From Palsa-504 sp963744575 (GTDB lineage Bacteria; Actinomycetota; Actinomycetes; Streptosporangiales; Streptosporangiaceae), in assembly GCA_963744575.1 (NCBI GenBank), contig CAVUUF010000020.1, positions 1-64,000 on the forward strand: a DNA stretch of 64,000 bases. Reading direction: 5' to 3'. This document shows, piece by piece, positions 9,366 to 19,473 of the stretch (the stretch's first letter is position 1; each line of letters opens with the position of its first letter). Below the pieces are notes generated by a model. It worked only from the letters and a program-made list of their open reading frames with translations. It searched no databases and was not told the origin of the DNA. The translations under genes and the position numbers were made by a program.

Positions 9366-11224
9366 CCGCGACCCTGACCGGTCCCCGCCAGGCCGACCCG
9401 GTCCTGGTTGAGATCGTGGAAGGCAGCCTGGCCTCGGTCGAGAAAGAGGTCGAGACTGCGGTCGGCCGCACGTCCCGTTCGCCGATGATCCGGGATGCCC
9501 ACGACTACCGGGCCGGCATCCACGACCGCCGGCTGCGCAAGCTGACCGGGCGCTCGTACTCCGCGCTGGTGCACCCGGTGGTCAGGGACTTCCCGCTGGC
9601 TACGATGAGACCAGGCGACGTCTTCTTCCACAACGACGTCTACTTGTCCGAGGGCGGCATCGGCCACCTGCCGGACCTGTGCGTGACAGTGCCGGTGTTT
9701 CACGCCGGCGACGTGGTGGCGTTCATCCAGGTTTTCGGGCACCACGACGACATCGGCGGGTCCGTCCCTGGGTCCATGCCGTCGCACGCCCGCAGCGTCT
9801 ACGAGGAAGGCCTGATGGTCCCGCCCATCAAGCTGTGGGACGCGGGGAAGCGCAACGACGCAGCGCTCCGCATCATGACCCGCAACTCCCGCATGCCGGA
9901 CTCGCTGGCCGCTGACCTCGACGCCGAATGCTCGGCCTGCCTAATGGGGGCGCGCCGGCTGGCCGGGCTGTTCGAGCGGTACGGCCGCGACACCATCGAA
10001 ACCTGCTTCGACGCGATCATCGATAACACCACGCAGACCTACCGCCGCGAGATCCTCACGAAAATCCCCGAGGGCACCTACGTGTGGGAGGACTACGCCG
10101 AGCACGACGGCATCGACCCCCCGACGCTGCACACCCAGCGGATCACGCTCACCAAGCTGCCTGAGAAGATCATCATCGACTTCACCGGCACCTCGATCCA
10201 GGCGAAAGGCCCGATTAACCACTGCGGCGACTACGCCGATGGCAACTTCCTCAAGAAGTGGCTCGCGCCCATCCTGCGCAACCTCGCCGACACGCCGGAG
10301 CGGATGGCCGAGCTGGACGTGAACGAGGGCGTCGTGCCGCTGATCGAGATGCGCTTCCCGCCCAAGGGCACCCTGCTCACCCCCGTTTTCCCCGCCCCGA
10401 CCAACGCCCGCACGTTCGTCATCCTCCGCCTGCTCGGCGTGCTCGCCGGGGTCATCGCCAAGGCCGTGGACGGGCGGATGCCCGCCGACCAGGAGACGAT
10501 CCGTTACACCGGCGTGTACGGGACCGACCTCGACGGGCGCCCATACCTGATGCGGGAGGTCCTCGGCGGCGGTTCCGGCGGCCGGTATTATGCCGACGGC
10601 GAGGACACCATTCACGTGGTCCCCGACTCCAGGAACCTGCCGGCCGAGTTCAGCGAATCGCGCTTCCCCTTCCTCGTCGAGCGGCTGGGTCTCGCCGTCG
10701 ACTCCGGCGGGCCCGGTGAGTACCGCGGCGGGCTGGGCTACGAGAAGCACATCCGGATGCTGCGCGATGCCTCGTTCATGTCCATCGCCGACCGCTCCAT
10801 CCTGTCCTGCTGGGGCGTGCGTGGCGGCCGGGCCGGACGGCCGTTTCAGGTGACGATCGACCCGGGAGGGCCGAACGAGCGGGAGATGGAAGGCCTGACC
10901 GACGACGCGCCGGTCCGGGCGGGTGAGATCATCCGGATCCGGACGACCGGCGGCGGCGGCTGGGGCGATCCGCTTGACCGCAAGCCCGAGGCGGTGCTGC
11001 GGGATGTGCGGTGGGGCAAGGTATCCGTCGCCGCCGCCCGCGATGACTACGGCGTGGTGGTGACCGGCCCGGCAGACGATCCACTGCTGGATAACGCTAA
11101 CACGGAGGAGCTGCGGTCGCGGCTGCGCGCCGGGCGCGCCGCCCGGCGGCCGTTCTTCGACCGCGGGGCCGGCTACGCGCAGCTGTCCGGCGGGAGCCCG
11201 GCCGCGGACGTGGACTGGCTATAG
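9362..11224 (+). CDS. hyuB: Hydantoinase/oxoprolinase family protein, B subunit
   Basis: A 620-residue partner of the A subunit, starting at a GTG that overlaps the hyuA stop. Family features include FFHNDVY near residue 88, IGHLPDLC near 99, and the late glycine-rich stretches GGGSGGRYYADG (about 400) and TGGGGWGDP (about 532). It matches HyuB of N-methylhydantoinase and the homologous acetone carboxylase subunit. It must act with HyuA; chemistry as for that entry. Confidence 0.87.
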   Translation: MTATLTGPRQADPVLVEIVEGSLASVEKEVETAVGRTSRSPMIRDAHDYRAGIHDRRLRKLTGRSYSALVHPVVRDFPLATMRPGDVFFHNDVYLSEGGIGHLPDLCVTVPVFHAGDVVAFIQVFGHHDDIGGSVPGSMPSHARSVYEEGLMVPPIKLWDAGKRNDAALRIMTRNSRMPDSLAADLDAECSACLMGARRLAGLFERYGRDTIETCFDAIIDNTTQTYRREILTKIPEGTYVWEDYAEHDGIDPPTLHTQRITLTKLPEKIIIDFTGTSIQAKGPINHCGDYADGNFLKKWLAPILRNLADTPERMAELDVNEGVVPLIEMRFPPKGTLLTPVFPAPTNARTFVILRLLGVLAGVIAKAVDGRMPADQETIRYTGVYGTDLDGRPYLMREVLGGGSGGRYYADGEDTIHVVPDSRNLPAEFSESRFPFLVERLGLAVDSGGPGEYRGGLGYEKHIRMLRDASFMSIADRSILSCWGVRGGRAGRPFQVTIDPGGPNEREMEGLTDDAPVRAGEIIRIRTTGGGGWGDPLDRKPEAVLRDVRWGKVSVAAARDDYGVVVTGPADDPLLDNANTEELRSRLRAGRAARRPFFDRGAGYAQLSGGSPAADVDWL

Positions 11225-11251
11225 CGGATCTGGCCAGCAAGAGGAGGCAGT

Positions 11252-12435
11252 ATGACCGACCCGATCGACGGCAAGGTGACCGGTCCGCTTCACGGCATCG
11301 TCGTGCTCGACCTGTCCCGGGCTCTCGCCGGCCCGCATGCCGGGATGATGCTCGGAGACCTTGGTGCCCGGGTGATCAAGGTGGAGCACCCGGACGGCGG
11401 TGACGACACCCGCGGCTGGGGGCCGCCCTTCGTCGGCCCGGAGAGCGAGCGGGAGTCCACGTACTTCCTGTGCTGCAACCGCAACAAGGAGTCGGTGACC
11501 ATCGACTTGAAGTCGGCCGAGGGAAAGGACCTGCTGGCGCGGCTGGTCCGCCATTCCGACGTCCTGATCGAAAACTTCCGCCCCGGAGTCCTCGACCGGC
11601 TCGGCTTCCCCGTACACCGGCTGCATGAGCTCAACCCGGGCCTGATTGTCTTGTCCATCACTGGTTTCGGACACGACGGACCGGAGGGCGGGCGGCCGGC
11701 TACGACCAGATTGCCCAGGGTGAGGCGGGCCTGATGAGCCTCACCGGGTCCGGCCCGGACGACCCGCAGCGGGTCGGCGTGCCGATCGGCGATCTGCTCG
11801 CCGGGATGTACGGGGCCTACGGCGTGGTGGCGGGGCTGCACGAGCGCGACCGCACCGGCCGGGGCAGCGTGGTGCGTACCTCGCTGCTCGCCGCGATCGT
11901 GGGCGTGCACGCCTTTCAGGGGACCCGCTATACCGTGGCCGGCGAGGTGCCACGGGCGCAGGGCAACCACCACCCGTCGATCGCGCCGTACGGCGCGTTC
12001 CACTGCGCCGACGGCATCGTGCAGATCGCCGTCGGCAGCGAAACGCTCTGGCAGCGGTTCGCGCCATTGGCCGGGCTCGAGCCGGGGAATGAGCGCTTTG
12101 GCACCAATGCCCGCCGGGTCGCTCACCGCGACGAGCTGATCAAGCACATCGACGACGTCTTCGGCACCCGCCCGATGAGCCACTGGCTAGCGGAGCTGGC
12201 GCGCGCGGGCATCCCCGCGGGAGAGGTCCGCACCCTCGACCGGGTCTACGAGTGGGAGCAGACCCTGTCGCAGGGCCTGATGGTCGAGGTGGACCACGCT
12301 ACGCTCGGCACGATCCGGCTGCCGGGGCCGCCGCTGCGGGTGGACGGCCATCTGTTGCCGCACCGGGCCCCGCCCACCCTCGGCCAGCACAACGCGGATG
12401 TGCAGGCATGGCTTGCGGAAAAGGAGCAGCGATGA
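11252..12435 (+). pseudogene. CaiB/BaiF-type CoA transferase, frameshifted
   Basis: A family III CoA-transferase of about 394 codons. The first reading frame (11252 to about 11697) encodes LDLSRALAGPHAGMMLGDLGA, NRNKES and ENFRPGV. Near 11697 a C appears to be missing, so GRP-GYDQIAQGEAGLMSLTG continues in another frame, which then runs cleanly to 12435. The expected catalytic Asp is in the conserved region around the break (VGVPIGDLLAG follows it). The product would move CoA between acids, for example onto malonate. It could be a true frameshift or an assembly error; the neighbouring decay favours the former. The 3' end overlaps the carbamate kinase start. Confidence 0.82.
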
Positions 12436-13403
12436 GCATTGATCCCACGTGCGTCCCCGATGCCGGGCCGGCCGACCGGGTGCTGATCGCCCTGGGCGGC
12501 AACGCCATGACCGGGCCGGACGGCAGCGCAACGCAGGAAGCACAGCTGGCCGCCATCGAGGTCGCCATGCAGCGGGTCGCTGACGTGCTCAAGCAGGGTA
12601 TCAACGTCGTCCTGACCCACGGCAACGGGCCGCAGGTCGGCAACCTGCTGGTGAAAAACGAGCTGGCCGCCGAGGTTGTCCCGCCCGTCACGCTGGACTG
12701 GTGCGGCGCGCAAACGCAGGCCACGGTGGGGTTGCTGATCCTCAACGCGCTCGATCAGGCGCTGTCCGAGCGCGGTATCGACCAGCGGCCGGCGGTCGTG
12801 GTCACCCGCACCCTGGTCGACCGGGACGATCCCGGGTTCCGCCGCCCGACCAAACCCATCGGCCGCTACGTCAGCGAGCACGACGCACGCCGGTTCATGG
12901 CGATGGGGCAGACGTGGCAGGACCGCGGGACCCCCGGCTGGCGCCGGGTGGTAGCCTCCCCCGAGCCGCTGGAAATCCTGGACGCCCCGGCGATCCGGCG
13001 GCTCGTGGATTCCGGCTTCGTCGTCGTCGCCTCCGGCGGCGGCGGGGTGCCGGTGGTCCGGGCCGCCGACGGGAGCCTGCGCGGCGCCGAGGCGGTGCTC
13101 GACAAGGACCTGAGCGCGGCCGTGCTGGCCCGGGCACTAGGCTGCTCAACCCTAGTCATCGCCACCGACGTCGAGAGCGTGTTCGTGGGCTACGGCACGC
13201 CGCAGAGCCGGCCGCTCGGCCACGTCGGCCCCGCCGAGCTCCGCGGCTACGCCGCCGAGGGCCAGTTCGCCAGCGGCAGCATGGGACCCAAGGTGGAGGC
13301 GGCGCTGCGCTTTGTGGAATCTGGCGGCCGACGAGCCGCGATCACCTCGCTGAACCTGCTCGCGGATGCCGTGGGCGGCCGGGCGGGAACCGTCGTTGAG
13401 TAA
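12432..13403 (+). CDS. arcC: Carbamate kinase
   Basis: A 323-residue amino-acid-kinase-fold enzyme. It has ALGGNAM near residue 19, THGNGPQVGNL near 63, the ASGGGGVP loop near 200, LDKDLSA near 223 and GSMGPKVEAA near 281, all expected for carbamate kinase. It makes ATP from carbamoyl phosphate and ADP, releasing ammonia and CO2. The ATG overlaps the CoA-transferase stop, so it belongs to the same transcript. Carbamate kinase next to FdrA/DUF1116/DUF2877 genes mirrors the E. coli allantoin/oxalurate locus and points to a carbamoyl-phosphate-yielding step here. I see no arginine deiminase genes. Confidence 0.93.
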   Translation: MSIDPTCVPDAGPADRVLIALGGNAMTGPDGSATQEAQLAAIEVAMQRVADVLKQGINVVLTHGNGPQVGNLLVKNELAAEVVPPVTLDWCGAQTQATVGLLILNALDQALSERGIDQRPAVVVTRTLVDRDDPGFRRPTKPIGRYVSEHDARRFMAMGQTWQDRGTPGWRRVVASPEPLEILDAPAIRRLVDSGFVVVASGGGGVPVVRAADGSLRGAEAVLDKDLSAAVLARALGCSTLVIATDVESVFVGYGTPQSRPLGHVGPAELRGYAAEGQFASGSMGPKVEAALRFVESGGRRAAITSLNLLADAVGGRAGTVVE

Positions 13404-13432
13404 ACCAGCGCGAAAGACCAGGATGGAAGAAG

Positions 13433-14564
13433 ATGCCTGAACCGATCGAAGTACGGAAAGTAGCCATCGAGAGCGTCACCGACGCCGCCGGGCTCGACGA
13501 TCTCATCGCCAAGGGCGAGATCGACGCCGACCGCGTCATCGCCGTCATCGGCAAGACCGAGGGCAACGGCGGCGTCAACGACTACACCCGGATCCTCGCC
13601 GACCGGGCCTTCCGTGAGATCCTCGCCAGCAGGGGCACCAGGCCGATGAGCGAGATCCGGCAGATCCCGATCGTTTGGTCGGGCGGCACGGACGGCGTCA
13701 TCTCACCGCACGCGACCATCTTCGCGACCGTCGACGCGGCGCGGGCACCGCAGACCGATGAGCCACGGCTGTCGGTTGGCTACGCGATGAGCGAGCAGAT
13801 CCTGCCCGAGGACATCGGCCGCCCCGCCATGGTCGAGAAGGTTGCCGCCGGGGTCAAGGTGGCCATGGAGCGCGCCGGCATCACCGATCCTGCCGACGTC
13901 CATTACGTTCAGACCAAGACACCGCTGCTCACCCTCGAAACCATCAACGACGCCCGCCGCCGCGGCCAGACGGTGTGGACCGAGGACACCCTCAAGTCCA
14001 TGGACGTGTCCAACTCGACAACGGCTTTGGGCATCGCCGTGGCGCTGGGCGAGATCGAGATGCCCCGGCCCGAGCAGATCCACCACGACCTGTCCCTTTA
14101 CTCCTCGGTCGCCTCCTGCTCCTCCGGGGTGGAGCTCGACCGGGCGCAGATCGTCGTGCTCGGCAACGTAGCTGGCCTCGGTGGCCGCTACCGCATCGGG
14201 CACAGCGTGATGAAGGACTCCCTGGACGCCGACGGTGTTCTGGGAGGCGATCCGTGACGCCGGCCTTGACCTGCCCGACCGGCCGCATCCCAGCGACCTG
14301 CAGGGCCGCGTCGTGAACGTATTCTGCAAATGCGAGGCCGACCCGGACGGCCGGGTCCGCGGGCGCCGCAACATCATGCTCGACGACTCCGACGTGCACT
14401 GGCACCGGCAGATCAAAGCCTGTGTCGGAGGCGTCGTCGCCTCAGTCACTGGTGACCCGGCGGTGTTCGTCTCGGTGGCCGCCGTGCACCAGGGACCGGC
14501 CGGCGGCGGGCCGGCCATCGCCATCGTCGACCACGGGGACTCACCGGCGGCAGAGAACAGGTAG
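13433..14564 (+). pseudogene. Barbiturase / cyanuric acid hydrolase family ring-opening amidohydrolase, one frameshift
   Basis: A cyclic-imide hydrolase of three similar domains. SGGTDGVISPH (about residue 83), CSSGVELDRAQ (about 227) and SVAAVHQGPAGGGP near the end carry the expected serines. The frame runs to about 14235, then needs one extra base to continue as VFWEAIRDAGLDLPDRP to the TAG at 14562-14564. The C-terminal third, with the third active-site element, is therefore lost unless the shift is a sequencing artefact or is bypassed. Family members open barbiturate (to ureidomalonate) or cyanuric acid. The upstream molybdenum hydroxylase favours barbiturate. Confidence 0.82.
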
Positions 14565-14570
14565 CCCCTC

Positions 14571-16278
14571 ATTAAGCCGTTTCTGGTCAACCGGCGCGGC
14601 TGCATAGTGCTGCCGTCCAACTTCTTTCCCGGCCTGGATTTCTCCGTGATCCGCGACCTCGGCCAGCTGGCCGAGGTGATCAAACGGGACTTCGAGGTCA
14701 AGGCGCCGACAGGGACTGAGATCCTGCGGCGGGTGGAGGACGGCGCCTATCTCAGCCGGTACGATCTGATGCGGGACGTCGCGCTCAACCTGATCTGGGT
14801 GAACCGCTACAGCATCATATGTATGACAAGGACGTCGTGCGCTGGCGCGATGTACTACGCCGCCGGGGCGACATCTTCCTGCCCGTGGTCACCCCGTGGG
14901 AGGAGGGCGAGCGCAAGGTGGCCGCGGTCGAGCAGGCCTACCGGGCACTGCCTCCCAGGTGGGACGCCGGCCGGGAGGACCACATCTTCTCCGTGCTCTT
15001 CGACGTCTTCCGGCACCGGCGACACCACGCGACCGAGCTCCCCCCGATCAAGCCCACGGTCGCAGAGGCGATGGCCGACCCGGCCATCCGCACCTTCCAG
15101 GTGACATCACATGATCCGGACTATCCGGTCTATACCGACGAGCAGATCGTTGAATGCGCCCAGGAGCAGCCCGAGCTCGAAGCGCTGCATCGCTGGTCCA
15201 TGGTGCTGACAACCAGTACCCGTGGAACCGCGCGCAGACCCGGCTGTCTGAGCTGGGCAGATCGCGGACGACGACTTCGTCGTCATCTTCACGCCGCGCG
15301 ATCGTGAGGTCGCAAGGTTCATCCGTCAGGTGGCGCAGGGGCAGCCGGACGGCGCCCGGCCGCAGCCGGCGCGCGCCCGACAGCCGGAGTCGCCCCAGCC
15401 CGCCGGTCGAGGTGCGCAAGATCTTCCGGCTGATGCCGCGGATCGAGGCGCTGGCGGCCGTCAAGGGGGAGTTGAGCTGCGCCAACGATGATATGCACCA
15501 GCACCCGGTTGATTCCCTCGGTCGCGACCTGGCTGAGCGGTGAGCTGGGCATGCACCAGACCTACAATTCATCTGACATCATCGCGGCCTGCGCGGGGCT
15601 GCCGTACGGGCTCGCAGAGGCGGTGCGGCTCCTGCAGGAGGTGCAGCGGCCGGTGCTGCTCGTGTGCGGAGAAGTTCTCCGACAAAATCGGCAGTGTCCG
15701 TACCTCGCGGATGATCTTTGGCGATGGCGCGGCCGCCATGGTTGTCGCCGCAGCCGGGCCGGGCCAGCCCCCGGACGTCGAGGTGCTCCGGACCTATGCC
15801 AGCGGGCCGGTCAGCGAGGTCAACTCCATCGTCTGGCCTAATCCGGACTTCGACAACAACATTACGGTCTTCGGGCCGGAGGTGAAGGCCCTCGTCCAGC
15901 GCTACCTCGAGCAGATGATGGCTGAGCTGAAAGCGCTGCCTGATCCGGACGGCACCGCACCTGACCTGCTGAGCAGCATCGAGCTCATGACAAGCTGTAC
16001 TTTAACATCGACCGGGTAGGCAACGTGTCCGCGGCGAGCATCCCGCTCGCGCTGGCCGACGCCGTCCGGGAAGGCGTCATCGACCGGCCGCACCGGATCT
16101 TCGCTCCTGGGTTTGGCGCCGGCGCGGTCGCTGGTTACGCCGTGTTGCGCATCGATCCGGCCGTGGTGGCGACGTCGGTGAGACGGCCATGCCGGCCACG
16201 GCATCTGGCGGCGTCGGCCGCCGCCCCGGCCCGCCGACGACCACCTCGGAGGACGTGCGCATCGCGTTCAGCGAGTGA
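14571..16278 (+). pseudogene. Ketoacyl-ACP synthase III-like protein with N-terminal extension, decayed
   Basis: Translated pieces in different frames join into one protein. An N-terminal block (IKPFLVNRRG... ...WVNRYSI; MYDKDVVRWRDVL...; NQYPWNRAQTRLSELG) is followed by a thiolase-fold C-terminal half with CTSTRLIPSVATWLSG, the nucleophile region DIIAACAGLPYGLAEA, VCGEKFSDKIGSVRTSRMIFGDGAAA, NIDRVGNVSAASIP and FAPGFGAGAVAGY. At least six frame changes are needed. Two stretches expected in the family are also gone: about 70 residues before CTSTR and about 30 before DKLYFNIDRV, the latter including the HQAN-type catalytic region. Such deletions cannot be single-base errors, so this is a genuine pseudogene. 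It probably once condensed a malonyl- or acyl-CoA product of the pathway (inferred). Confidence 0.8.
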
Positions 16279-16316
16279 ACCACCGCCCGCAGCCGCTGAG
16301 GCCGCGGGACCCGGCG

Positions 16317-16517
16317 TCACACGCTGTTGACGTGCCAGCGCTGCGCGTTCTGGCAGATGTCGCAGACCTCGCCCTGGCCGCCGAACGCATGGTGCTCCGC
16401 GGCATGCCAGGTGGCGTGCTCGGTGCACCATTCCTCGGTGGTTTCACCGTAGACATGCTGCTCGCGGATGCGGGACTCCACAGCGCAGCCACACTCGAGG
16501 CGGTCCTTTCGCTTCAC
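16317..16517 (-). CDS. Small Cys/His-rich protein, coupled to DUF1116 gene
   Basis: A 66-residue soluble protein with CGC near residue 9, then a Cys-His-rich stretch (EWCTEHATWHAAEHHAF) and CDIC near the end: likely zinc ligands. Its GTG start overlaps the TGA of the DUF1116 gene (GTGA), as for a translationally coupled last gene of the operon. I do not recognise the family. The position suggests an accessory subunit or metal-binding partner of the FdrA/DUF1116/DUF2877 enzyme. Its 3' end is 38 nt from the convergent pseudogene. Confidence 0.62.
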   Translation of the reverse strand: MKRKDRLECGCAVESRIREQHVYGETTEEWCTEHATWHAAEHHAFGGQGEVCDICQNAQRWHVNSV

Positions 16518-17986
16518 GAAACCATCCCCTGCCGGGTAAGTCCTGGCCTGGCTCGGACGGACGGGCGGGAGGGTGCGGCTGGCGGACAGGCCGTGGCCAG
16601 CGCGCCGATCGCATCAACGAAGATCCCGGTCGGCGGCTTGACCAGCCCGGCTCCCACCTGCCCGGTGCCTGCCTCCTTGCCGGCCATGCCGGTGTTGATC
16701 TGCGGCACAATCCCGGTCCGGACTACCCGTGTCACATCGATCCCCGTCGGCGTGCCGCGGAAGTCAAGGATTGGCACCTGGTAAATTGGGTTCTCGGCGA
16801 GAGTGATCTCATACATGGTCCGAGTGGCGGTCAGCGCATCAGCCACCTGCCCGCCGACGAACTTCACGATCGCCGGCGAGGCCGCCATGGCGAAGCCGCC
16901 GATGCCGGCCGTCTCGGTGATGGCCGAGTCACCGATATCCGGGTTGGCGTCCTCCGGCCCGTACCCGCTGAGATAAAGGCCCTCGGGCACCTGCGCAGGC
17001 CCGGTAAACCACTGGTCACCGGTACCAGACACCTGGATGCCGAAATCGGTGCCGTTGCGGGCCATGGCGACGACAACGGTCGCGCCGGGGACATTCCGGG
17101 CGGCGTCCGTGGCAACCTTGCAGGCCGGCATGCCGATGTTGAGGAAGAAGTGCTCGTTGCCGCCGATGAAGGCGGCCACATCGGCTATGTCACCGCTGGG
17201 CGCATCGACCGTCACCAGCTCACGCAGGATCTCGCGCAGGAACAGCGCCGACCCCGCCCGGTTGCGGTTGTGCCCCTCGTCACCCATCTGCAGCATCTGC
17301 GCGATGAGCGCCCTGACGTCCATCGGCCCGTGCCTCCGGACAGCCTGCTGCAACACCGGCCCGAGCACTGCCGACATCCACCGCAGCCGGTCGATCACCT
17401 CCGGGCCGTAGGCGCCGTACCGCAAGACCTTGCCGAGCCCCTCGTTGAGGGAGCAGTAAGCCGTACCCCCCTGGGTAGTGTCGTGAATCTCGAACACCCA
17501 CATTGACGGGCTGAGCACACCGGCCATCGGCCCGACCGCTCCGTGATGGTGGCATGAGTCCAAGCTGACGTCGCGCGAGGCAAGTTTTCGCTGCGCGTCT
17601 TCGGCGTTGCCAGCGAGTCCCTCAAAGAGCATGCCGCCGATCAGCGCACCCCGCATCGGTCCGGATGCGCGCTCCCACTCCAGCGGCGGCCCGGCATGGT
17701 AGAACGTCCCCGGCTGCATTCCGAGTGCCTGCGTCGCGGGCCGCACGTCGACCAGATGCGGCGTAGCGGCCAGCATTCTCCGCATCGCCGTCTCGTTGGC
17801 GCCAGCCCGCCGTGAGTCAGCCATGACGGCAGCCAGGGCCTCCTCCGTGCCGTCCATCGGCGGGTGCCACTCGACCGGCTCGTAGGCTGCCGCCTGCGCG
17901 GCCAGCGCCTCAGCGAACAGCCCGACGCCGGCCGTAACCACGACCGGCTCCCGGTCCAGCAGATCAGCCAGCGGAAGACCAGTCAT
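16514..17986 (-). CDS. DUF1116 protein, AllG/YlbE homologue (carbamoyltransferase complex subunit)
   Basis: A 490-residue DUF1116 protein. Recognisable blocks are GMQPGTFYHAGPP, DSCHHHGAVGPMAGVLSPSM, QMGDEGHNRNRAGSALF and FFLNIGMPACK. In E. coli the homologue AllG (YlbE) works with AllF (FdrA) and AllH (YlbF) as oxamate carbamoyltransferase: oxalurate plus phosphate gives oxamate plus carbamoyl phosphate. The ATG at 17986 overlaps the upstream fdrA stop (ATGA). The last 30 or so residues are Pro/Arg-rich and poorly conserved. Here it may act on a ureido acid other than oxalurate. Confidence 0.87.
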   Translation of the reverse strand: MTGLPLADLLDREPVVVTAGVGLFAEALAAQAAAYEPVEWHPPMDGTEEALAAVMADSRRAGANETAMRRMLAATPHLVDVRPATQALGMQPGTFYHAGPPLEWERASGPMRGALIGGMLFEGLAGNAEDAQRKLASRDVSLDSCHHHGAVGPMAGVLSPSMWVFEIHDTTQGGTAYCSLNEGLGKVLRYGAYGPEVIDRLRWMSAVLGPVLQQAVRRHGPMDVRALIAQMLQMGDEGHNRNRAGSALFLREILRELVTVDAPSGDIADVAAFIGGNEHFFLNIGMPACKVATDAARNVPGATVVVAMARNGTDFGIQVSGTGDQWFTGPAQVPEGLYLSGYGPEDANPDIGDSAITETAGIGGFAMAASPAIVKFVGGQVADALTATRTMYEITLAENPIYQVPILDFRGTPTGIDVTRVVRTGIVPQINTGMAGKEAGTGQVGAGLVKPPTGIFVDAIGALATACPPAAPSRPSVRARPGLTRQGMVS

Positions 17987-19473
17987 GGCTGCCGTCCCTG
18001 GGCCAGGGCGACCGCCTGGCGGGCGGCCGCTGCATTGGAAAGATGGACCGAGGCGCCGGCTTCGTGGAGCAGGCTCGCCTGGCGGTCGAACCCTTGCGGA
18101 TCGGCTCGGGTGCCGCACAGCGAGATCACCACCGCCAGGTCACGGTCGGCCTCGCGCGCCACCCCTCGTGCGTCTGCGACCGCCGGCGACAGTGTTGCCG
18201 CCGGATCTTCGTCGGCGCCGTACCCCAAGACGACGTCAAGGAGCACCACCGAGCATTCCGGGTCCCTCGCCTCGGCATCGAGGCGCTGCAGCCGGAGCGA
18301 TGGATCGATCATCGGGTGCGGGCGGCCCTGGGTCAGCCGGTCGTCGCCAAAGTCGATCATGATGTGCCCTTTTCCGCGTAGATCATCAGGCAGCCCCCAC
18401 TCCGGCTGCAGCGGGATGTTGGATAGCACCGGCCCTAGCGCGTCCGCGGCGATGATCATAGCCTCATCGCACAGCGTCCCGCCCGCGAACAGCCCGCGCA
18501 GGGCGCCTGCCGCTGGCTGGCTACCGGACAGACGCTCGAACCAGCCGCCGGCCTGTCCGCCGAGTTGGGTGATGACGTGCTCGGCGACTGCTGTGAGGTC
18601 CAGCTGGCCCCGGCCAAGCAACGCGAAGACAACAGGCGTGGACAGCTGCCCGGCCGCTTGGCGAACCGTGCGGGCGACCTCGGCGGCCGGCGGCTTGGAA
18701 ACGACCACGATCAGCTCAGTGGCCGGATCGGCGTCGAGACCGGCGAGGGCAGTGAGCGTCGATCGGCCGCCGACCGCATCGGACAGGTCTCGCCCGCCGA
18801 CGCCGATGAGATGGCTGACGCCGACATCGGCATGGTCGAGCAGGCAGGACATCTGCTGTGCGCCGGTACCGGAGGCGGCGACGATGCCGACCCGCCCGCG
18901 GCGCAGCGCGTTGGCGAACCCAAGGCCCACCCCGCCGATCACGGCGGTGCCGCAGTCCGGGCCCATGACCAGCAGGCCGCGCTCGGCGGCCGTCTGCTTC
19001 AACGCAACCTCTTGCCACACCGGGACGTTGTCCGAGAAGACCATCACGCTCAGGCCCGCCTCGAGAGCATCAACGGCCTCCGCGAAGGCATAGCGGCCCG
19101 GCACCGAGATCAGGGCAAGATTGGCCTCGACCCGACGGCCTGCGCCGCCGACCGTTTTCGCCGCCGGGGCGGCACCGACATCGCCGCCAGAGCGCCCGAT
19201 GTCGGCCATGGCGCGGAAGCTCTGCTCAAGTTCGGCCATAGCGCGGTCGATCGTGTCCTCGTCGCCCGCCCGGATCGCGATCAGCAGGTCGTTCGGCCCG
19301 GCATCAGCTGGAGCATCGAAGTCCAGCTCAGCCAGCAGGTCAACGTTGAGCGGCGTCGCCATCGCCACCAGAGCGGCCTGGACACCGGCCACGTCTGTTA
19401 CCGCACGGCTGACCTGCATGAGACTGACCGAGTCGAAGTACGCCCCCCGCCGGAGCTCAACGCGTGCACTCAC
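17983..19473 (-). CDS. fdrA: FdrA/AllF-like acyl-CoA synthetase-fold protein
   Basis: A 496-residue protein with the two succinyl-CoA-synthetase-like domains of FdrA. It has a Rossmann-type stretch (LVMGPDCGTAVIGGVGLGFAN, IVAASGTGAQQMSCLLD, GVGGRDLSDAVGG) and a second domain with HIMIDFGDDRLTQGRPHPMIDP and VVLLDVVLGYGADEDPA. The start is GTG at 19473, overlapping the DUF2877 gene by 17 nt. It is the AllF counterpart of the three-part carbamoyltransferase and probably handles phosphate/carbamoyl transfer. It is intact, unlike several + strand partners. Confidence 0.9.
   Translation of the reverse strand: MSARVELRRGAYFDSVSLMQVSRAVTDVAGVQAALVAMATPLNVDLLAELDFDAPADAGPNDLLIAIRAGDEDTIDRAMAELEQSFRAMADIGRSGGDVGAAPAAKTVGGAGRRVEANLALISVPGRYAFAEAVDALEAGLSVMVFSDNVPVWQEVALKQTAAERGLLVMGPDCGTAVIGGVGLGFANALRRGRVGIVAASGTGAQQMSCLLDHADVGVSHLIGVGGRDLSDAVGGRSTLTALAGLDADPATELIVVVSKPPAAEVARTVRQAAGQLSTPVVFALLGRGQLDLTAVAEHVITQLGGQAGGWFERLSGSQPAAGALRGLFAGGTLCDEAMIIAADALGPVLSNIPLQPEWGLPDDLRGKGHIMIDFGDDRLTQGRPHPMIDPSLRLQRLDAEARDPECSVVLLDVVLGYGADEDPAATLSPAVADARGVAREADRDLAVVISLCGTRADPQGFDRQASLLHEAGASVHLSNAAAARQAVALAQGRQP

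Noticed and set aside
12432..13403. Carbamate kinase as part of an arginine deiminase pathway
   Set aside because: No arginine deiminase or ornithine carbamoyltransferase genes are nearby, while oxamate-carbamoyltransferase homologues are.
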